From NCBI RefSeq assembly GCF_032854445.1, contig NC_088304.1, positions 8,011,704 through 8,075,703 of the forward strand: a DNA stretch of 64,000 bases. The letters run 5' to 3'. This DNA is from Liolophura sinensis (taxonomy: Eukaryota > Mollusca > Polyplacophora > Chitonida > Chitonidae). Positions 12,601 to 24,475 of the stretch are shown here, piece after piece; the first letter of the stretch is position 1, and each line of letters starts with the position of its first letter. The position numbers and the translations under genes are program-made. Below the pieces are notes generated by a model. That model was not told where the DNA came from, made no database searches, and saw only the letters and a list, made by a program, of their open reading frames with translations.

Positions 12601-12834
12601 GTTCTTCCCTTGTTTTAACAAAGCTTTTTAAAGCTGCACATGTGTGCTTTCTGTAGCTACGGTGTGTGCCTGCAGGTATGACAGTTAAGTATTACACCAG
12701 CACTGTATCGCTACAGAAGAAGACAAATTGATCTTTCCGCAGTTTGGGTTTCTTTGTTTAGCCGCTCAAAGTCTCCCAGTTGACAGGCGGTAGGAGTTGA
12801 CAGGTGAGACAACTGGACAGGTTTCATCTGCTGC
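9605..12834. other. Long stretch without a supported gene
   Basis: A T/GTT-rich run is at about 9678-9710. A fragment at 9882-9915 (CCGTCCGCAAGTTGCTGGCAG) matches the middle of SINE family 1. A second possible fragment (TTTTTCTCCAGGACATTTCG) is near 10098. Open frames at 10410, 11295 and 11502 show no recognisable domain. Confidence 0.4.
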
Positions 12835-13398
12835 GGGTCGCATAGTCGGCAGTACTATCTTTCTTTTGGTACGGGTCGTACAGTCGGCGATATTTTGTTA
12901 CTTTTGTAGCGGGTCGAACAGTTGGCAAATGTTTTGTCTCTTTTGTACCTGGTCTTACAGTCGGCTATGTGTTGTCATTTTGTTGTTGGTCGTACAGTCT
13001 GCAATATTTTGTCACTTTTGTAGTGGGTCGTACAGTCGGCAATATTTTGTCACTTTTGTAGTGGATCGTACAGTCGGCAATATTTTGTCACTTTTGTAGT
13101 GGATCGTACAGTCGGCAATATTTTGTCACTTTTGTAGTGGGTCGTACAGTCGGCAGTATATTGTCACTTTTGTAGTGGGTCGTACGGTCGGCAGTATTTT
13201 GTCACTTTTGTAGTGGGTCGTACAGTCGGCAGTATTTTGTCACTTTTGTAGAGGGTCGTACAGTACGCAAATATTTTGTCACTTCTGTAGCAGGTCGTAC
13301 AGTCGGCAATATTTTGTCATTTTGTAGTGGGTCGTACAGTCGGCAAGATTTTGTCATTTTGTAGCAGGTCGTACAGGCGGCACTGTCGGCACTGTCGG
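12835..13398. repeat. 39-bp tandem array
   Basis: About 14 units of GTCGTACAGTCGGCAATATT plus TTGTCACTTTTGTAGTGGG. The period is 39 bp, divisible by three, which creates a repetitive 13-residue open frame. The first units are the most diverged. The array ends in three copies of GGCACTGTC. Confidence 0.92.
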
Positions 13399-13439
13399 CA
13401 CTGTCGCCGGATCATGCACTTCACAGGCCCTCTACTTCA

Positions 13440-14055
13440 CAAGCCACTTGAATCACAGGTCATATCGTTTATAAATGACACATTTCACGAACTCCATAAC
13501 TGTGTTATTTACCTGTTATTTCAGTCATATAAATGAGACTCCACATAATTGACATTTTATACAATTCATAAATTATATAATCCACAATGCAAATATACCA
13601 CAAAATTCACCTGTCAAATAATTTAGACGTTAAATATCTGGCATGTCACACAACAGACATGTCACAAAACCCACAGGTCACAAATTTGGTGTTTGTTTTC
13701 TGGAAAGTCACATAACTGACAGGTCACAAAACTGGAAGGTAACCACGTTGAAAAGCTGTTGGGTCACACAAATGGCGGGTCACATAACTGGAATGTCGTA
13801 TAATTCACAAGTAAGACAACCGGCAGGTCACATAAGGACAGGTCACATAACTGACAGGTCACATAACTGACAGGTCACATAAATGACATTTCACGTCACC
13901 GATATTTCACGTCACTGACAGGTCACGTCACTGACATTTCACATCACCGACATTTCACGTAACTGACAGGTCAGGTCACTGACATTTCACGTAACTGACA
14001 GATCACATAAATGACATGTCACGTCACTGACATTTCACGTAACTGACAGGTCACG
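13440..14055. repeat. Degenerate 16-17 bp tandem repeat
   Basis: Many units of the types CATAACTGACAGGTCA and CACGTCACTGACATTT have variable spacing. The right half is more homogeneous than the left. Confidence 0.85.
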
Positions 14056-14059
14056 GATG

Positions 14060-16726
14060 GCGTGCTATATCTTGATCAAGTCGCAGCCGGCAAGCGGGAT
14101 TTTTCCGTGTATCTGAAACCACAGAGGAAAATATCATTTATCATATCCTTAAACCGACAACTGGTGTACGAGTGAAAGATTCTTCCGCACCGTGAGTAAG
14201 TGGCTTCACCAAATAAATAAATAAGCCACTCCGTGATAAGTTCACTCAGCGATGACACTGAGTAACAAGTCTATGTTCATCTCAGCATCGGGTGTCACCT
14301 ATATGCGTTTATTTTTCGGAAGGCTATATTTTGATTATCGCAGTTTTGGTCTTTATTTTTACAATTCTTTACAAATATGTCTACATATACATATTTTAAA
14401 AGTCGATACCTGCTGTGTTTTGCGGTTAAATACGATGGCTAACGATCATGCTGTCAAAACTTCCAAGGGCTGACCTTCATTATCACAGTTCTTTCTCAAA
14501 GGCGGTGACTGGTGTTTCTTCCGTTCTCGTCCAATTAAAACCCGTGTTAGACGTCCGTGCGATTCAGCAACCAATTAGCGACAGCGGGATGTCCACGGTA
14601 AGAGGTTTCCATTAAGAGATATTGGCCGTCGTCTTACCGCGCTACTCGCTGAGGTGCGGCTTGGCTTTTACTGATCGCCATCCGTATAAATCTCACCTAC
14701 CTTTTCTCTAAAGGTTAACTGGACAGCAGAGAAAACGTCAACACGATCGTCACGAAGACATTGACCTTCAAATTCATGAACGTTGTGAGATTTTGTAACA
14801 GATGATTATGAGACGAAAAGGCGAAACGGGTTCAATTTTTGTCATCTAAGAGAGTTTGTAGTTAAAATGTTAACGGTGATATTTGAGCGCAACAGAGTAA
14901 AGGTTTTAAATAGCTTTACGTACCCCCGAGTTATAGCAAAATTTGCCAATTTTCCTTTTTATATCATCGTTTGAAAGATTCATGAGAAAATTGTAATCTT
15001 TTATGTGTTCCCCTAGTATATGTTTGTCTCGAACCTAAAACACTGATGAGTCTGTAGGAAATTACAGCCTAAGCAAAGCACACCAATAAACATTCTTAAT
15101 ACCCCGAGTAAATAAAATAGATACACTGGATTCAAGCCCAATCCAAGCCCCCTTAATTTCGTGAAAGGCGGAAAATGTTCGCCAACAGCTTTACGTTTTT
15201 CAGCTGCTTGACCCTTGGAGTGCATGTTGTTTATCGTTTTCGTCCGCTCCCGCTATGGCTTTTACCTCGATTCACAGAAAGCCTGCTCTTATGACATGTC
15301 ACGATATCCCATTATGAAAACCAAGGCTTTCATTGTTTGTATAAGATCCCCATTAACATGTACTGTTAGGAATTGGTACAGTGTGTAAACGTTAATCAGC
15401 AATATTCTTTAACGCATAGTCGACTATGTCATATGTCAGGGAGACCGTCCGTAGTTGACCTTTACATCTACATGAATGTTTGGCGTCTTGTGCGACCGAG
15501 CGAGATAGGAGAGCACGAGAAATAGCGAAGATATACTGAATTGTTGTCGTGTTTAATAGGACAAATGTGTGACAACAGGTGAAGCGAAATTAATATCGAG
15601 TTAAGAAATCATATATGATAAATAAGATTACATTATATACTTGTATGGTTGTTATACTTGTTATTTGTTTTACTGATAATTAACAAGATATCGCATTTGG
15701 GTTTAGGTAAGCATGTATAGTTTGTTTATTTTTTTCTGCATACACTTACAATCTTTGCCTGATTTCAACATTAAGGAAATGAATGATTCCATTGCATGTT
15801 CTTACTGATATAATCTTCCTGGTGCATTTCAAAACGACACGTTAGAATTTCTTCATTTACTTGGGAGTGGATCCAAGTGCGCAATCTCGTGCTTGCATGA
15901 TGGCACTTTGGATTTACAATTAATCCTGTAAACGTATAGAAGTACAGTCAGCTCTTAGGGGTTTTTTTTATATATTTTTATTTGTTCATTAAATGTTGTC
16001 TGGACACTTTATTTACCAACTTCAATCACAATAAAAATGAATGATACACTGTTGTTAGCTATATGACAGTCACGCTGTCGTTATTTTCTAATAAAAGCGT
16101 CAATGTACCTGTTAGTCAATTACAAACAGAATGACAATCTGTAAGCTGTTCCCTTCTGCCTTTTAACGTGTGAATCAATAAAACACCTTCTTTAAACTTT
16201 CGCCACTATGTTTCGCCTGAGCCATTGGCTTAATTTTACTCTCCACAACTCGAGAGCTTTTTAGCTTTTAGCACTAGACGTCATCTATGCACTCACTTAA
16301 CAGATGTAATTAACTGACTAGCATTATGAAATAAAAGTCCTTGACAATCCATTCACACGAAGATGAAAAGAAATGAGGAAATAATAAAGCGTAAAATTCA
16401 AATGCAAGTATTTGCATGTTATTTCGTACAGCAGCCAGTCTTTTTGTGATGGGCTGAACGGAATATTAGAAAATTACAGAGAGGTGTGCGACAAAAGGGG
16501 CTGTGCCGCAGGAGTGTTAGAATGGCAAACGGTGGGCTTTGGCAAATCTCTTATTGTCATTATAAAAGACCTGTCGATTTTTTTATTCTGTCAACACTGT
16601 ATGACTGTATACCGTGGTACAGATAAGTGAATAATTCACAATAACTCATTTAGATGAATAGACAAGCGCCCAAATTGGCTCCGTTAGTATATAGTCAAAG
16701 TTAATGTTTTGAAAACCTGTACCAAT
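14060..16726. other. No recognised feature
   Basis: AT-rich sequence without repeats or convincing exons. Open frames at 14076-14258, 14252-14473, 15013-15225 and 16412-16630 are isolated, short and lack known motifs. Confidence 0.4.
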
Positions 16727-16850
16727 CTTACCACAACCAATATTACCACATCCAACATTACCACCACCAATATTACCACAACCAATATTACCACCACCAA
16801 TATTACTACCACCAATATTACCACCACCAATATTACCACCACCAATATCA
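16727..16850. repeat. 15-bp microsatellite-like array
   Basis: About eight copies of ACCAATATTACCACC with few substitutions. On the minus strand the unit reads as a Gly/Asn/Ile pentapeptide, but nothing suggests coding. Confidence 0.9.
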
Positions 16851-17589
16851 CGTTCAAGTCTGGACGTCACTTTTTGGAAAGTTCGTCAGTAACGTGCCCA
16901 AGGGTTCATGATTAACCAAACCACTCAAGACTAGTTAACATAAATAATATCGTTAAGTGAAAGTTTTTGGAGTCTGGCATTAAACAACAATCAAATGAAC
17001 AAATAGAAAACGTATTTCTTCATTGCAACGGGCACTTCGATTCTGTAATCGGTCATGGTAAAACTATAGAAAATTCAGGGTCTTAGTCGGCCTGGGCGAC
17101 GTCTGTTACACCTTAAGCGCCTGGCGGTATCGTGACCACCTAATATTTATCACTAACTGGGACACTTTCACAGAAGATCGCTTTAGTCCAGATTTAATCT
17201 ATTAGCTGTAAGGGAACTGACTGACATAGGTAAATGCATAATTTTTTATTTCGAAATATACCTCAAGCAAGCTTCACCCACATCTATGCAAAATGGCCGC
17301 ACTGCTTTTGTGCGGTTTCACGATTCTCACGAACTTACTTGACTCTATTCCTTATTTGTTCACATTAATTCTGAGATAATTTCGAGAACTATTATGAATA
17401 CGAACGGATATATTCCCCCACGTTTGTAGAATAGTCGCTTACTGTCGATGGGATAATTTTCTCTTTCATCTGGAGAGACCTTGCAAAATATCATGTAAAA
17501 AGGTGTAGAATAAGTTCGTGGATCCTAAAAAATGTCGCTTTGTAACTGATTTAGAAATGCAGGAAATGTGTAAAAAGTAGGGGTAGGAA
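16851..17589. other. 3' flank of the GPCR gene, otherwise featureless
   Basis: Unique AT-rich sequence. An AATAAA on the minus strand (TTTATT near 17246) lies about 340 bases past the GPCR stop and could be its poly(A) signal. This is only suggestive. Confidence 0.3.
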
Positions 17590-18699
17590 TTACCTGGCTG
17601 TGTTTGATGACGTTAACACGGTGGAACGTGACACCTGCGATTTCTTTCCGCTGCCTCTAAAAATGGCCAAGAAACTCGTTCGGAATTTCGTCCCACTGAG
17701 AAAATAGAGAAAGAAGTTGATGGCATGATCAGCGTTGATGAACGCGTTGACGGTTTCTCGCAATAAGTAGTAGAGTGCGGTCTGCTCGGTGCTGGCACGG
17801 TAGTTCCAATAGGTGAGGTACAGATAAAACACCGGTCCAGGAGTCACAAGCACGAGGAATGCCACCGACACCGTCATCAACATCAGCGTCACCTTACGGG
17901 TTTGTCTCGACACTCCCGTCATCTTTTCGTCCTCTGTTAGCTTCGCCGTTGTTCTCGACGTGTGTATCATTATGGCCCCCATCACGAGATTCATCAGCAA
18001 AACGCCTCCACACGGTATGATGGATGACAACGTGAAGAACACCCAGACAGTCTTCGTTCGGAAGTCTTTGAACTCCGGTTTGGTTGTGCAAGTGATGCCT
18101 CCGCCGCGAAACGTCTCCTGGTTGGAGAAGAAATAATGGCAGTTGACGCCGGCTTGGAACAGCGCCAAAGAGATCATTGCCAGAGTGACGTTCTTCTTGG
18201 TGGACACCGCAGAGACTTTGAAGGGAAAGCATATGGCGATAAGCCTGTCGACAGTCATGAAGAGGATGATCCAGTGTGAGGTTTTTCCGGTCCAGTGAAG
18301 ACAGAAGAGAAGGGGTCCACAGCCGAACGTTCCCAGATACTTGAGTTTGTTGCGCATTTGCTCGTAAACTAGCTTCACGGTGAGATAGATTATGTCAGAC
18401 ACGGCCAGGCAGCCAATGTAGACGAGCACGGAGGAGAAAGGTTTCATCCTAGTAATGGTTAACAGTGCGGCGACATTCCCCAGCAAACCCACGGCCCAGA
18501 ATATCCATAAGTTATAGTCGTAAATAATCTGCGACGCTTTGTACTCCGGATATGCCGACAGGGGTCTTTGTGGCCACATTGTGACTGGGGCCTGCGTGGT
18601 GGTATTGGCTTCTTGACATCCGGTTAGACCGTCCACAGGGGTCGTCTGCAGATCATCGATGTCGGGTGCTCCTGTAAAATTCGAGATCAAGTTGCACAT
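17590..18699 (-). CDS. Class A (rhodopsin-like) G-protein-coupled receptor
   Basis: A 369-residue seven-transmembrane receptor of the plasma membrane, encoded without an intron in the coding part. The N-terminus has N-glycosylation sequons at N7 and N32. Family landmarks in order are: GN at 74-75 in TM1, LAVSD (98-102) in TM2, Cys127 at the start of TM3 paired with Cys204 in the second extracellular loop, DRL (151-153) in place of DRY, Pro287 in TM6 (LVTPGP), and NFFLY (328-332) in place of NPxxY. A basic short tail follows (345-369). The style matches lophotrochozoan neuropeptide or chemosensory receptors; the ligand cannot be inferred. On the minus strand TTTCTTCCTTTAG, a good splice acceptor, ends 16 nt before the ATG, so the first exon is probably non-coding. 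Gene identity at superfamily level is secure. Confidence 0.93.
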   Translation of the reverse strand: MCNLISNFTGAPDIDDLQTTPVDGLTGCQEANTTTQAPVTMWPQRPLSAYPEYKASQIIYDYNLWIFWAVGLLGNVAALLTITRMKPFSSVLVYIGCLAVSDIIYLTVKLVYEQMRNKLKYLGTFGCGPLLFCLHWTGKTSHWIILFMTVDRLIAICFPFKVSAVSTKKNVTLAMISLALFQAGVNCHYFFSNQETFRGGGITCTTKPEFKDFRTKTVWVFFTLSSIIPCGGVLLMNLVMGAIMIHTSRTTAKLTEDEKMTGVSRQTRKVTLMLMTVSVAFLVLVTPGPVFYLYLTYWNYRASTEQTALYYLLRETVNAFINADHAINFFLYFLSGTKFRTSFLAIFRGSGKKSQVSRSTVLTSSNTAR

Positions 18700-18717
18700 C
18701 TTTCTGGTGATTTACCT
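18700..18717 (-). other. Splice acceptor and short 5' UTR of the GPCR exon
   Basis: Read on the minus strand a polypyrimidine run ending TTTAG (the AG pairs with 18716-18717) is followed by 16 bases and then the ATG. This predicts an upstream non-coding exon beyond 18717, which I could not locate. Confidence 0.5.
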
Positions 18718-18827
18718 AAAGGAAGAAACAAAGCAAGAAATTCATTGAAATATTTTAATCCATGAACAGGAATTGTGAAAGAAAGTAAGACGACAATGAG
18801 GAGTTAGTATGCGTCCAGCCATGAAGA

Positions 18828-19070
18828 TTTATTTAGGTGTTTTACACCGTACTCAGGAATATTTCACTTATACGACGGCGGACAGCATTGTGATGGGCCG
18901 AAACCGGGCAGAACAAGGGAAGAAATCAACGGCCATCCATAGGTTGCTGGTACGGCCTACGGCCGGAGAGGAAGCCAGCATGAGCTGGATTTGAACCCAC
19001 GGCGACACCAGTGGTGGGAGGCCCTGGGGCATTGCGCCGTCCTGGCGTGCCATTCCTCTCGGCCCAAAGT
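18828..19070 (-). mobile_element. Near full-length SINE (family 1) with target-site duplication
   Basis: All family blocks are present: tail plus GGTGTTTTACACCGTACTCA at the left, the CGGCCGGAGAGGAAGCCAGC block, and the tRNA-like head ending near GGCCC at the right. The 8-bp direct repeat CATGAAGA at 18820-18827 and 19071-19078 flanks it as a target-site duplication. The copy lies just upstream of the GPCR coding exon. Confidence 0.88.
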
Positions 19071-19119
19071 CATGAAGAAGACTCCTATAGACTGTTCCAC
19101 ATCGATCAACGCTTAACTT

Positions 19120-19640
19120 TGATTTTCAAAGCGTAACTTCGGCCAATGTTTTACTCATGCTTTACAGAGGCTGTCAGGACTTTACAGTACAGTGCGTAAC
19201 TTCGGTCGAGAGCATGTCTGGACTTTACAGTACAGTGCGTAACTTCCGTCGAGAGCATGTCAGGACTTCACAGTACATTGTGTAACATCGGTCAAGACTT
19301 CACTTTGACATCAGCGTACAAAGCTTAACTTCGGGCAAGGCTTTATTCATACTCTACAGCAGAGTGCGTGACTTCTGTCAAGAGATTGTCAGTACCTTAC
19401 GGGTTTGATAATGATACAGATTACCTTTGGCCAAGGCTTTAGTCATACTTTTCAGGACAGTGGGGAGCTTTGTTTAGGAGATTATCTTGTCAACAATACA
19501 GTGCTTGACTTTGGTCAAAAGATTTTCAGGATTTACTAGTACAGACCGTAACCTGGGTCAAGGGCTTATAAGGACTTTATTGTAAGCCTACGGCGTGTGA
19601 TTTTGGTCAAGGAATCCAGTCCGTTAACCCAATATATACC
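19120..19640. repeat. Degenerate tandem repeat, about 43-48 bp (GCGTAACTTCGGTC-type)
   Basis: Diverged units contain CAGTACAGTGCGTAACTTCGG followed by TCAAG and a variable spacer. The core is shared with the 48-bp array at 20060-20660, so both probably descend from one repeat. Confidence 0.75.
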
Positions 19641-20059
19641 ATATACTAGCCTCTTACTTACATATAAGATGTAAAGATATGAATCGACTTTCGGCCGGCA
19701 CCACGCAATGTCTCCGAAATTCAAGAAATAAAACCTTCAACCTCCAACTTTTCCACTCGTTTTCCTACCTGGAGCTATCATCTGCTCGAATGGACCATTA
19801 GTATTTCCAAATCAATCGTATTTTGTCGCAATGGCACATATGTGTGTTATCTGAGCCCATAAGACATCGGTTGTGTCCACGCGCCATCTTACTCTCCAAT
19901 ATAGGGCTATATGCCTATAGGCTATCTGCCTTGTACAGGGAAAGCACCCCAATAGAGACAAATTTCTAGTCTAAGCAAGAACACCCTACATAATTCGCAA
20001 CAGAACTTTGTAGCAGAATGCTTCATTTTACGCCATATTCTTACCTTTTTTTTAGTAAA

Positions 20060-20662
20060 ATGCGCACTTCGGTCAAAGCTAAAATCATTTTGCAGTACGC
20101 TGTCACGTGTCGTCATATGAATGATAAACGTAAAACCTCAAGCATACATTCATACGATCTTATGTGTACCTTCGATGAAGGCTTCATTCTGATTTTGCAG
20201 TACGATGTCATATGTAACTTCGGCGAAAACTTCATTCTAATCTTGCAGTATGATGACATGTGTAACTTCGGTCAAAACTTCTTTCTGATCTTGCAGTAGG
20301 ATGTTATGTGTAACTTCGGCCAAAACTTCATTCTGACCTCGCAGTACGATGCCATGTGTAACTTCGGCGAAAACTTCAATCTGACCTCGCAGAACGATGT
20401 CATGTGTAACTTCGGTCAAAGTTTCATTCTAATCTTGCAGAAGGATACCATGTGTAACTTCGGCCTAAACTTCATTCTGATCTCGCAGTACGTTGTCATG
20501 TGTAACTTCGGCCAAAACTTCATTCTGACCTTGCAGTTCGATGACATATGGGACTTCGGCGAAATCTTCATTCTAATCTTGCAGTATGATGTCATGTGTA
20601 ATTTCGGTCAAAACTTCTTTCTAATCTTGCAGTATGATGTCATGTGTAACTTTGGTTAAAGC
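20060..20662. repeat. 48-bp tandem array
   Basis: About 12 units have the core CATGTGTAACTTCGG followed by CAAAACTTCATTCTGA and TTGCAGTACGATG. The spacing is 48 bp (for example between 20309 and 20357). Because 48 is divisible by three, a repetitive 16-residue open frame results. I see no splice context or start that would make it a gene. Confidence 0.9.
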
Positions 20663-20664
20663 TT

Positions 20665-21989
20665 CAAACTTTTCGTGTACTTAGGCCTATTTGCTTTCGC
20701 GTTCGCTTTAATGAATGACTCTTTGACTCGCTGGACCATCTGGTAGCTACAACGATAACATCATCGCCGAACAAGGCAATAACACAGACTGTTAGCATGG
20801 TTAGTATGAAAGTTTGATTATACGTCACCATGGCAGTATATAGAGAGACATTGAAAAGAAAATAAGAGGAAGAAAAAATATCAATAAACATTAACAGAAA
20901 AGGCACTTAACTGTCTCTTTTGTGAAAGCAAATGTTATAGTAAAATAAGATTGGTGTTTGTGTATCAAATACTCATGGGACTTGATCCCCTCAGTCCTCA
21001 GAGAGGTGACAACCGTGTTTTGTAGGTTACCGTGAGCCTTACACAAAAACCTTCAGAACATAAATGTCAGATTTTGAACTCGGTATATTCACGTCACAGT
21101 TTATGAAGTAGCGGTACTTGTATAGTGAGTTAGCAGTGGTTTCAGAATATAGAACTATCCTGACTATACCAATGTACAAATTCATCTCGTGTGGGCAATT
21201 GTTTATTATCTTGCTGATATTTTCACCTTCTAGCGTGTGGTGTCAAAATAGTTGTATAGTTTACTTGTAATGAGGTGTTTATTCTAAAGAATGGTGTGAA
21301 ATACAGCTGACACACGAATAACGGTGGAACATTACACCGTTATAAATGCTGCTTGCTATAAAGTGGCAAATAAAGGTAGTTTCCAGACACAGCGTGTAGC
21401 TTTTTAATAAAGACATATAAACCACAACATGCAACATTTATTGTTTTCATACCATATATTTGATGTTTCACACATTAAAGGTTAAAATCAATATGCCTTA
21501 TATGAAAATAAAAGTAAGTAAAATGAAGCTTAAAGGCTCGAATTTGCTTTGATATATGCTTACGTGCAACACAATATCACTCGTGCACGTTTGTATAGCA
21601 AAAGCAAATATCTTTCTAAACGGTACTCATTTGGTTTCCCAGCTGTGCCCTTTTTGTAAGCTTAAGCACTTAATCGTTTTTATAGAAGTGATTTTAACAC
21701 AGAACAGCTGTAAATATGCAGTGAATGAAGAAAATGTTAGCCGCGATGTGTTTCCTGGAAGTCATAATGATGAACGAATGGATCACAGTTAATTAGAAAA
21801 TCGATGAACTTCCACAGCAGAACTGAAGCTGTTGTTGGCAGAACTGTGGCGCATATTGAGCTGTAGACATCATAGCAATAAACAGGGCAAATAAACATGG
21901 AGACGTACCTTCTCAGATAAAGGTTAGTTTGAATGATTCCATGCTGTCTCTTGCGTAGCGGAGACATACATTAAAAGACTGTGTATCCA
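20665..21989. other. No recognised feature
   Basis: AT-rich sequence. Open frames at 20664-20906 (minus), 21556-21792 (plus) and 21737-21967 (minus) have no recognisable domain. Confidence 0.4.
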
Positions 21990-22175
21990 CGGGCCGACAG
22001 TGGCTATCGGACTCTTGGCCAGTGTGGTCGAGTGTTCGAATCCAGCTCTGACCGGCTCTGCTGCGGCTTTTAGGAGGTTTTTGTCAGGTAGCTGGTTGAA
22101 GGGTGGTGGTGTTTTTAATCACTTCCCACCTTTCCTGCGCCGTACAAATGAACCGAAATGAACTTAACAAAAAAA
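21990..22175 (+). mobile_element. Possible tRNA-headed SINE (third type)
   Basis: A box A-like TGGCTATCGGACTC is followed about 45 bases later by a good box B, TGTTCGAATCC (22032-22042). Then come a non-tRNA body with GTCAGGTAGCTGGTTGAAGG and an A-rich end near 22170. Only one copy is clear in the window, so the family assignment is tentative. Confidence 0.5.
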
Positions 22176-22454
22176 TGGAAACAAACTGCTATCTTTCCAA
22201 TATTGAATAAACATGTAATAAAAACTAGAATACAGGTTTCCTTCTCCCTGGCTTCTTGTAAGGTATTGTAGAACAACAGGTGGGTGAAGGGTAGATTGCG
22301 AGAAAAGTGGTAATGGTTTCTATAAAGTGACAGACAGGAAAGAGGAAGTAACTGGGAAGAGGACTGGGGAACGCTCGTGAAAACAGATGTACAAAGATTC
22401 AAATGCAAGAAATGGGGAGGCATACCGGAAGAAGAAATAAGAATAACAATCCAT

Positions 22455-22737
22455 GTATTTTGGGGCTTTAAGTCGTACCGTGCCTAGCGACGAGGAGCCA
22501 TTAGATGTGTATACATATACTGTGTCTTCTTGTGGCAGGGCGTGTCCATGCCGCCAAAGTGCTGCCGTCACTGAAGTATCATACTGAAGACACCATGCAT
22601 GACACACCAACCAGTTACATTATACTGACACCGGACCAACCAATCCTGTCTCCTTGCTCTAACCTACCATTTTCAAAGTCTTTGGGATGACCCCGGGCTT
22701 CCCGACTTTGATGCGGACACTCCAACCATTAGGCCAA
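22455..22737 (-). mobile_element. tRNA-derived SINE (family 2)
   Basis: This shares the ordered blocks of the copy at 8537-8820 (GACGAGGAGCCAT, CTTCTTGTGGCAGGGCGTGT, CCGCCAAAGTGCTGCCGTCA). Here the minus-strand head is intact: box A-like TGGCCTAATGGTTGGAGTG at the right end and a degenerate box B near 22695-22705. Confidence 0.8.
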
Positions 22738-23104
22738 ATTAAACAAATGAGAGTATGAGAAGGATGAAATCATGCATAAACTTGGTTAAGGCGAAATAAG
22801 ATTGATTCATTGATTGACTGATCGATGTTTAGCGGCAAACACAAGAATGTTTCATCTATGGATGGATGGTGCCATGGATGGAGTGCCCGGATTTATCAGA
22901 GATAAGCACCATATGCACACACCTACGATCCAGCTTAGGTGAGATAGGAGAAACGGTGAAACCAAAGTGGAAAGAGTCTGAGGCAAAGTGTAGAGGGGAA
23001 AGACACCAAGAAATAAGGCCAGAGGCGGGAAATCATTGAGGGAACAATCAAACAGGAAAAGTTGGAAATGGTCTTCGCATAATCAGAACATACAAATATA
23101 AGAC
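22738..23104. other. No recognised gene
   Basis: Contains GATTGATTCATTGATTGACT near 22801 and a region around 22830-22930 that looks like an eroded interspersed repeat. Not classified. Confidence 0.3.
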
Positions 23105-23700
23105 ATTTGGTGCACTTTGAAGGCCAATTTTCTTCCTCGAGTACCTGCCAAATTTACTCACAAAATGTCGCAGATAAACCGACCGCTGGGTTCAAAGATT
23201 GACAATCTCAATTCTACTACATGCTCTAGAAGAACTGACCGCTTGATTCAAATATTGGTAACCCTTATATTTCCCCACATAAAGTCTTAGACAAACCGAC
23301 GAATGAATTCAAACGTACGTAACACATAACCCACGTAAAGCCTTAAAGGAAGCGGCAGCTGGATTCAAACATTGGCAATCTCATATTTTCCCACAAAATA
23401 ACCTGAGATGAACCTACAGCTGGATTCCAACATAGGCAACATAACAGTTTCCCGTTTCACGCCTTACATGAACAGACGGGTGGATTCAAACATAGGCAGC
23501 CTTACATGTTCCGACTTAACGCCTTCTATGAACCTACGGCTTTATTCAAACATTGACAACCTCACATTCTCGCGTTTAATGCCTTACAGGAAATGATAGC
23601 TGGATTTAGTTATTGAGCCTCAATTTTTCCTAAATAATGAGCCTACTGCTGGGTTCAAACAGGGACAACCTCAAATTTTCCCACATAAAGACGTGGACCA
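23105..23700. repeat. Degenerate tandem repeat of about 58-60 bp
   Basis: Roughly ten diverged units contain variants of GCTGGATTCAAACATTGGCA, then CTCATATTTTCCCAC and AAAGCCTTA. Divergence is high, so the array is old. Confidence 0.8.
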
Positions 23701-23994
23701 ACGGTAAATTCAAGTATATGCATCGTTATTGGTCAACGACCAGTGAACATGCGCACAAGTCCACGTTTGGAAGTAGCGGCCAGGACCATCTCGTCACGTT
23801 TCAGAGAGGAATGAAAAAACAAAACAAAACAAAAAAAAAACGCTTCAGGACTGCAGTAGCTGGTGGCCATCAATGTCCTGTGTTAGGAATGGGCTATCGC
23901 TGGCCTATCCACGACACTGTCCATGATGATTTCATTTTTGAACGTTCGAAGGGCCTATTTATTGCGCTGCCTCACTGAAAACATCTGACTTAGA
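23701..23994. other. Open frame of unknown status between two arrays
   Basis: A 113-codon frame (23637-23978) runs out of the previous array into unique sequence with a Lys/Gln-rich stretch. It has no recognisable domain and no clear splice sites. Probably not a gene. Confidence 0.2.
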
Positions 23995-24475
23995 TGCAGC
24001 AGACACAACATCCAGGCCCCCCAGGTCACACTGACTCCAGACCACCCAGATCTCACTTATTAATGTCCACCCACATCTCACTGACTCCTGTCTACCCACA
24101 TCTCACTGAACCCATACCATCCACATCACTGACTGCGGATCAACCACATCACACAGACTCCCAACACCCCACACCACACTGACTCCCATCACCCCACATC
24201 ACACTGACTCCCAACACCCCACACCACACTGACTCCCATCACCCCACATCTATCTGACTCCCAACACCCCACATCACTCTGACTCCGAAATACTCACATC
24301 ACACTGACTCCGAAAAACCCACATCTCACTGACCCCATACCACCCACATCACACTGGCTCCGAAAAACCCACATCTCACTGACCGCGTACCACCCACATC
24401 AAACTGACTCTGGACCACCCACATAACATTGACTCCAGACCAGCCACATAACAATGACTCTGGACCTACCCGACT
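23995..24475. repeat. Tandem repeat of about 25 bp (CACTGACTCC...CCCACATCA)
   Basis: About 19 units of CACTGACTCCCAACACCCCA plus CATCA with small length changes. The strand is strongly C-rich. Confidence 0.9.

Noticed and set aside
20018-20659. Repetitive 16-residue frame in the 48-bp array as a secreted repeat protein
   Set aside because: The unit length divisible by three explains the frame. No signal peptide, no consistent start and internal stops between segments.
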